Shown here in pieces: positions 23,121 through 23,289 of a DNA stretch of 23,289 nucleotides. The notes under the pieces are model-generated. The model was not told the origin of the DNA and searched no databases. It saw only the letters and a program-made list of their open reading frames with translations. The position numbers and the translations under genes are program-made. Origin of the DNA: a virus; IMG/VR virus record IMGVR_UViG_3300037493_000213, positions 1 through 23,289 of that record; one strand, 5' to 3'. Numbering within the stretch: the first letter of the stretch is position 1; every line of letters begins with the position of its first letter.

Positions 23121-23289
23121 TGCTCCCAATACTTGCATCATTGCTTGGCAGCCTAGCCGAAAACGGTTTGGGGCTGCTCTCTAGTGCCATCCAAGCCAAG
23201 GGCAAGGACGTAGTTGAAAAGACGCTAGGCGTGAAAATCCCTGACAACCCAACTTCTGAGGACGTTGCCAAGCTGCGCCAGCTTCAGTT
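23120..23289 (+). CDS. Partial gene: amphipathic helical protein, lysis region
   Basis: The first 56 codons of a gene cut by the window end. It starts MLPILASLLGSLAENG, a weakly hydrophobic helix, followed by SSAIQAKGKDVVEKTLGVKI and a charged helix beginning at PDNPTSEDVAK. This start resembles small proteins common near the lysis genes of related phages, some of which carry membrane spans further on, such as the three-span holin type. The rest is not visible, so no function is claimed. The ATG overlaps the preceding stop (TAATG). Confidence 0.55.
   Translation, partial: MLPILASLLGSLAENGLGLLSSAIQAKGKDVVEKTLGVKIPDNPTSEDVAKLRQLQ

Noticed and set aside
22096-23289. Endolysin in the right-end cluster
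   Set aside because: All visible genes are short helical or membrane proteins; no hydrolase motif appears before the window ends.

Overview
The window is a 23.3-kb stretch of a tailed double-stranded DNA phage (Caudoviricetes). It looks like a short-tailed podovirus whose head and tail neck follow the P22 plan: terminase, portal, scaffold, P22-type coat with an inserted domain, a gp4-like adaptor, a gp10-like DNA-stabilisation protein, ejection proteins, and fibres with a P22-tailspike-type anchor. No host gene is present and the host cannot be fixed from sequence. The base composition is near-balanced and the initiator-type tRNA is built on the usual bacterial plan; a freshwater proteobacterial host is a guess. 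All 28 protein genes lie on the + strand, mostly with ATGA or TAATG overlaps, so this is one long late operon.

Layout. Positions 1-688 hold no convincing protein gene. This stretch carries two families of short repeats: TGGACA/TGTCCA boxes with a 20-bp inverted repeat (67-271), and seven 16-bp palindromes built on GTTAGTG/CACTAAC (301-475). A perfect TATAAT follows at 653-658, then an initiator-type tRNA with an altered elbow (689-763). Packaging genes come next (781-2728), then the portal (2747-4951), a small Dps/ferritin-like protein (4948-5316), a small beta-rich protein, the scaffold, and the major coat protein (6455-7654). Four head or neck genes follow, with three GC-rich hairpins between them (7662-8420), two of them with UUCG loops. 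The neck proteins lead into a long fibre gene (10768-12654).

After the fibre gene come a small beta protein, a glycosyltransferase (12998-13870) and a cupin-SET fusion, a predicted protein-lysine methyltransferase (13867-14742). This enzymatic pair sits inside the virion operon. Three ejection or internal virion proteins follow (14730-19586), then a second fibre region (19605-22090). That region holds a head-binding fibre protein and a paralogous pair flanking a C1q/TNF-like protein. The right end (22096-23289) holds small coiled-coil and membrane proteins of the kind found in lysis regions, including two overlapping membrane-protein genes, one of which appears to use an ATT start. No endolysin, integrase, repressor, replication gene or reverse transcriptase is in the window.

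Taken together, the genes package DNA (TerS/TerL), build the shell (portal, scaffold, coat, small decoration proteins), close the neck (gp4-like, gp10-like), deliver DNA (three ejection proteins) and recognise the host (two fibre regions). The Dps-like protein, the glycosyltransferase and the cupin-SET protein are the accessory functions. The strongest unexplained signals are the left-end repeat arrays, the unusual tRNA and the cupin-SET gene.
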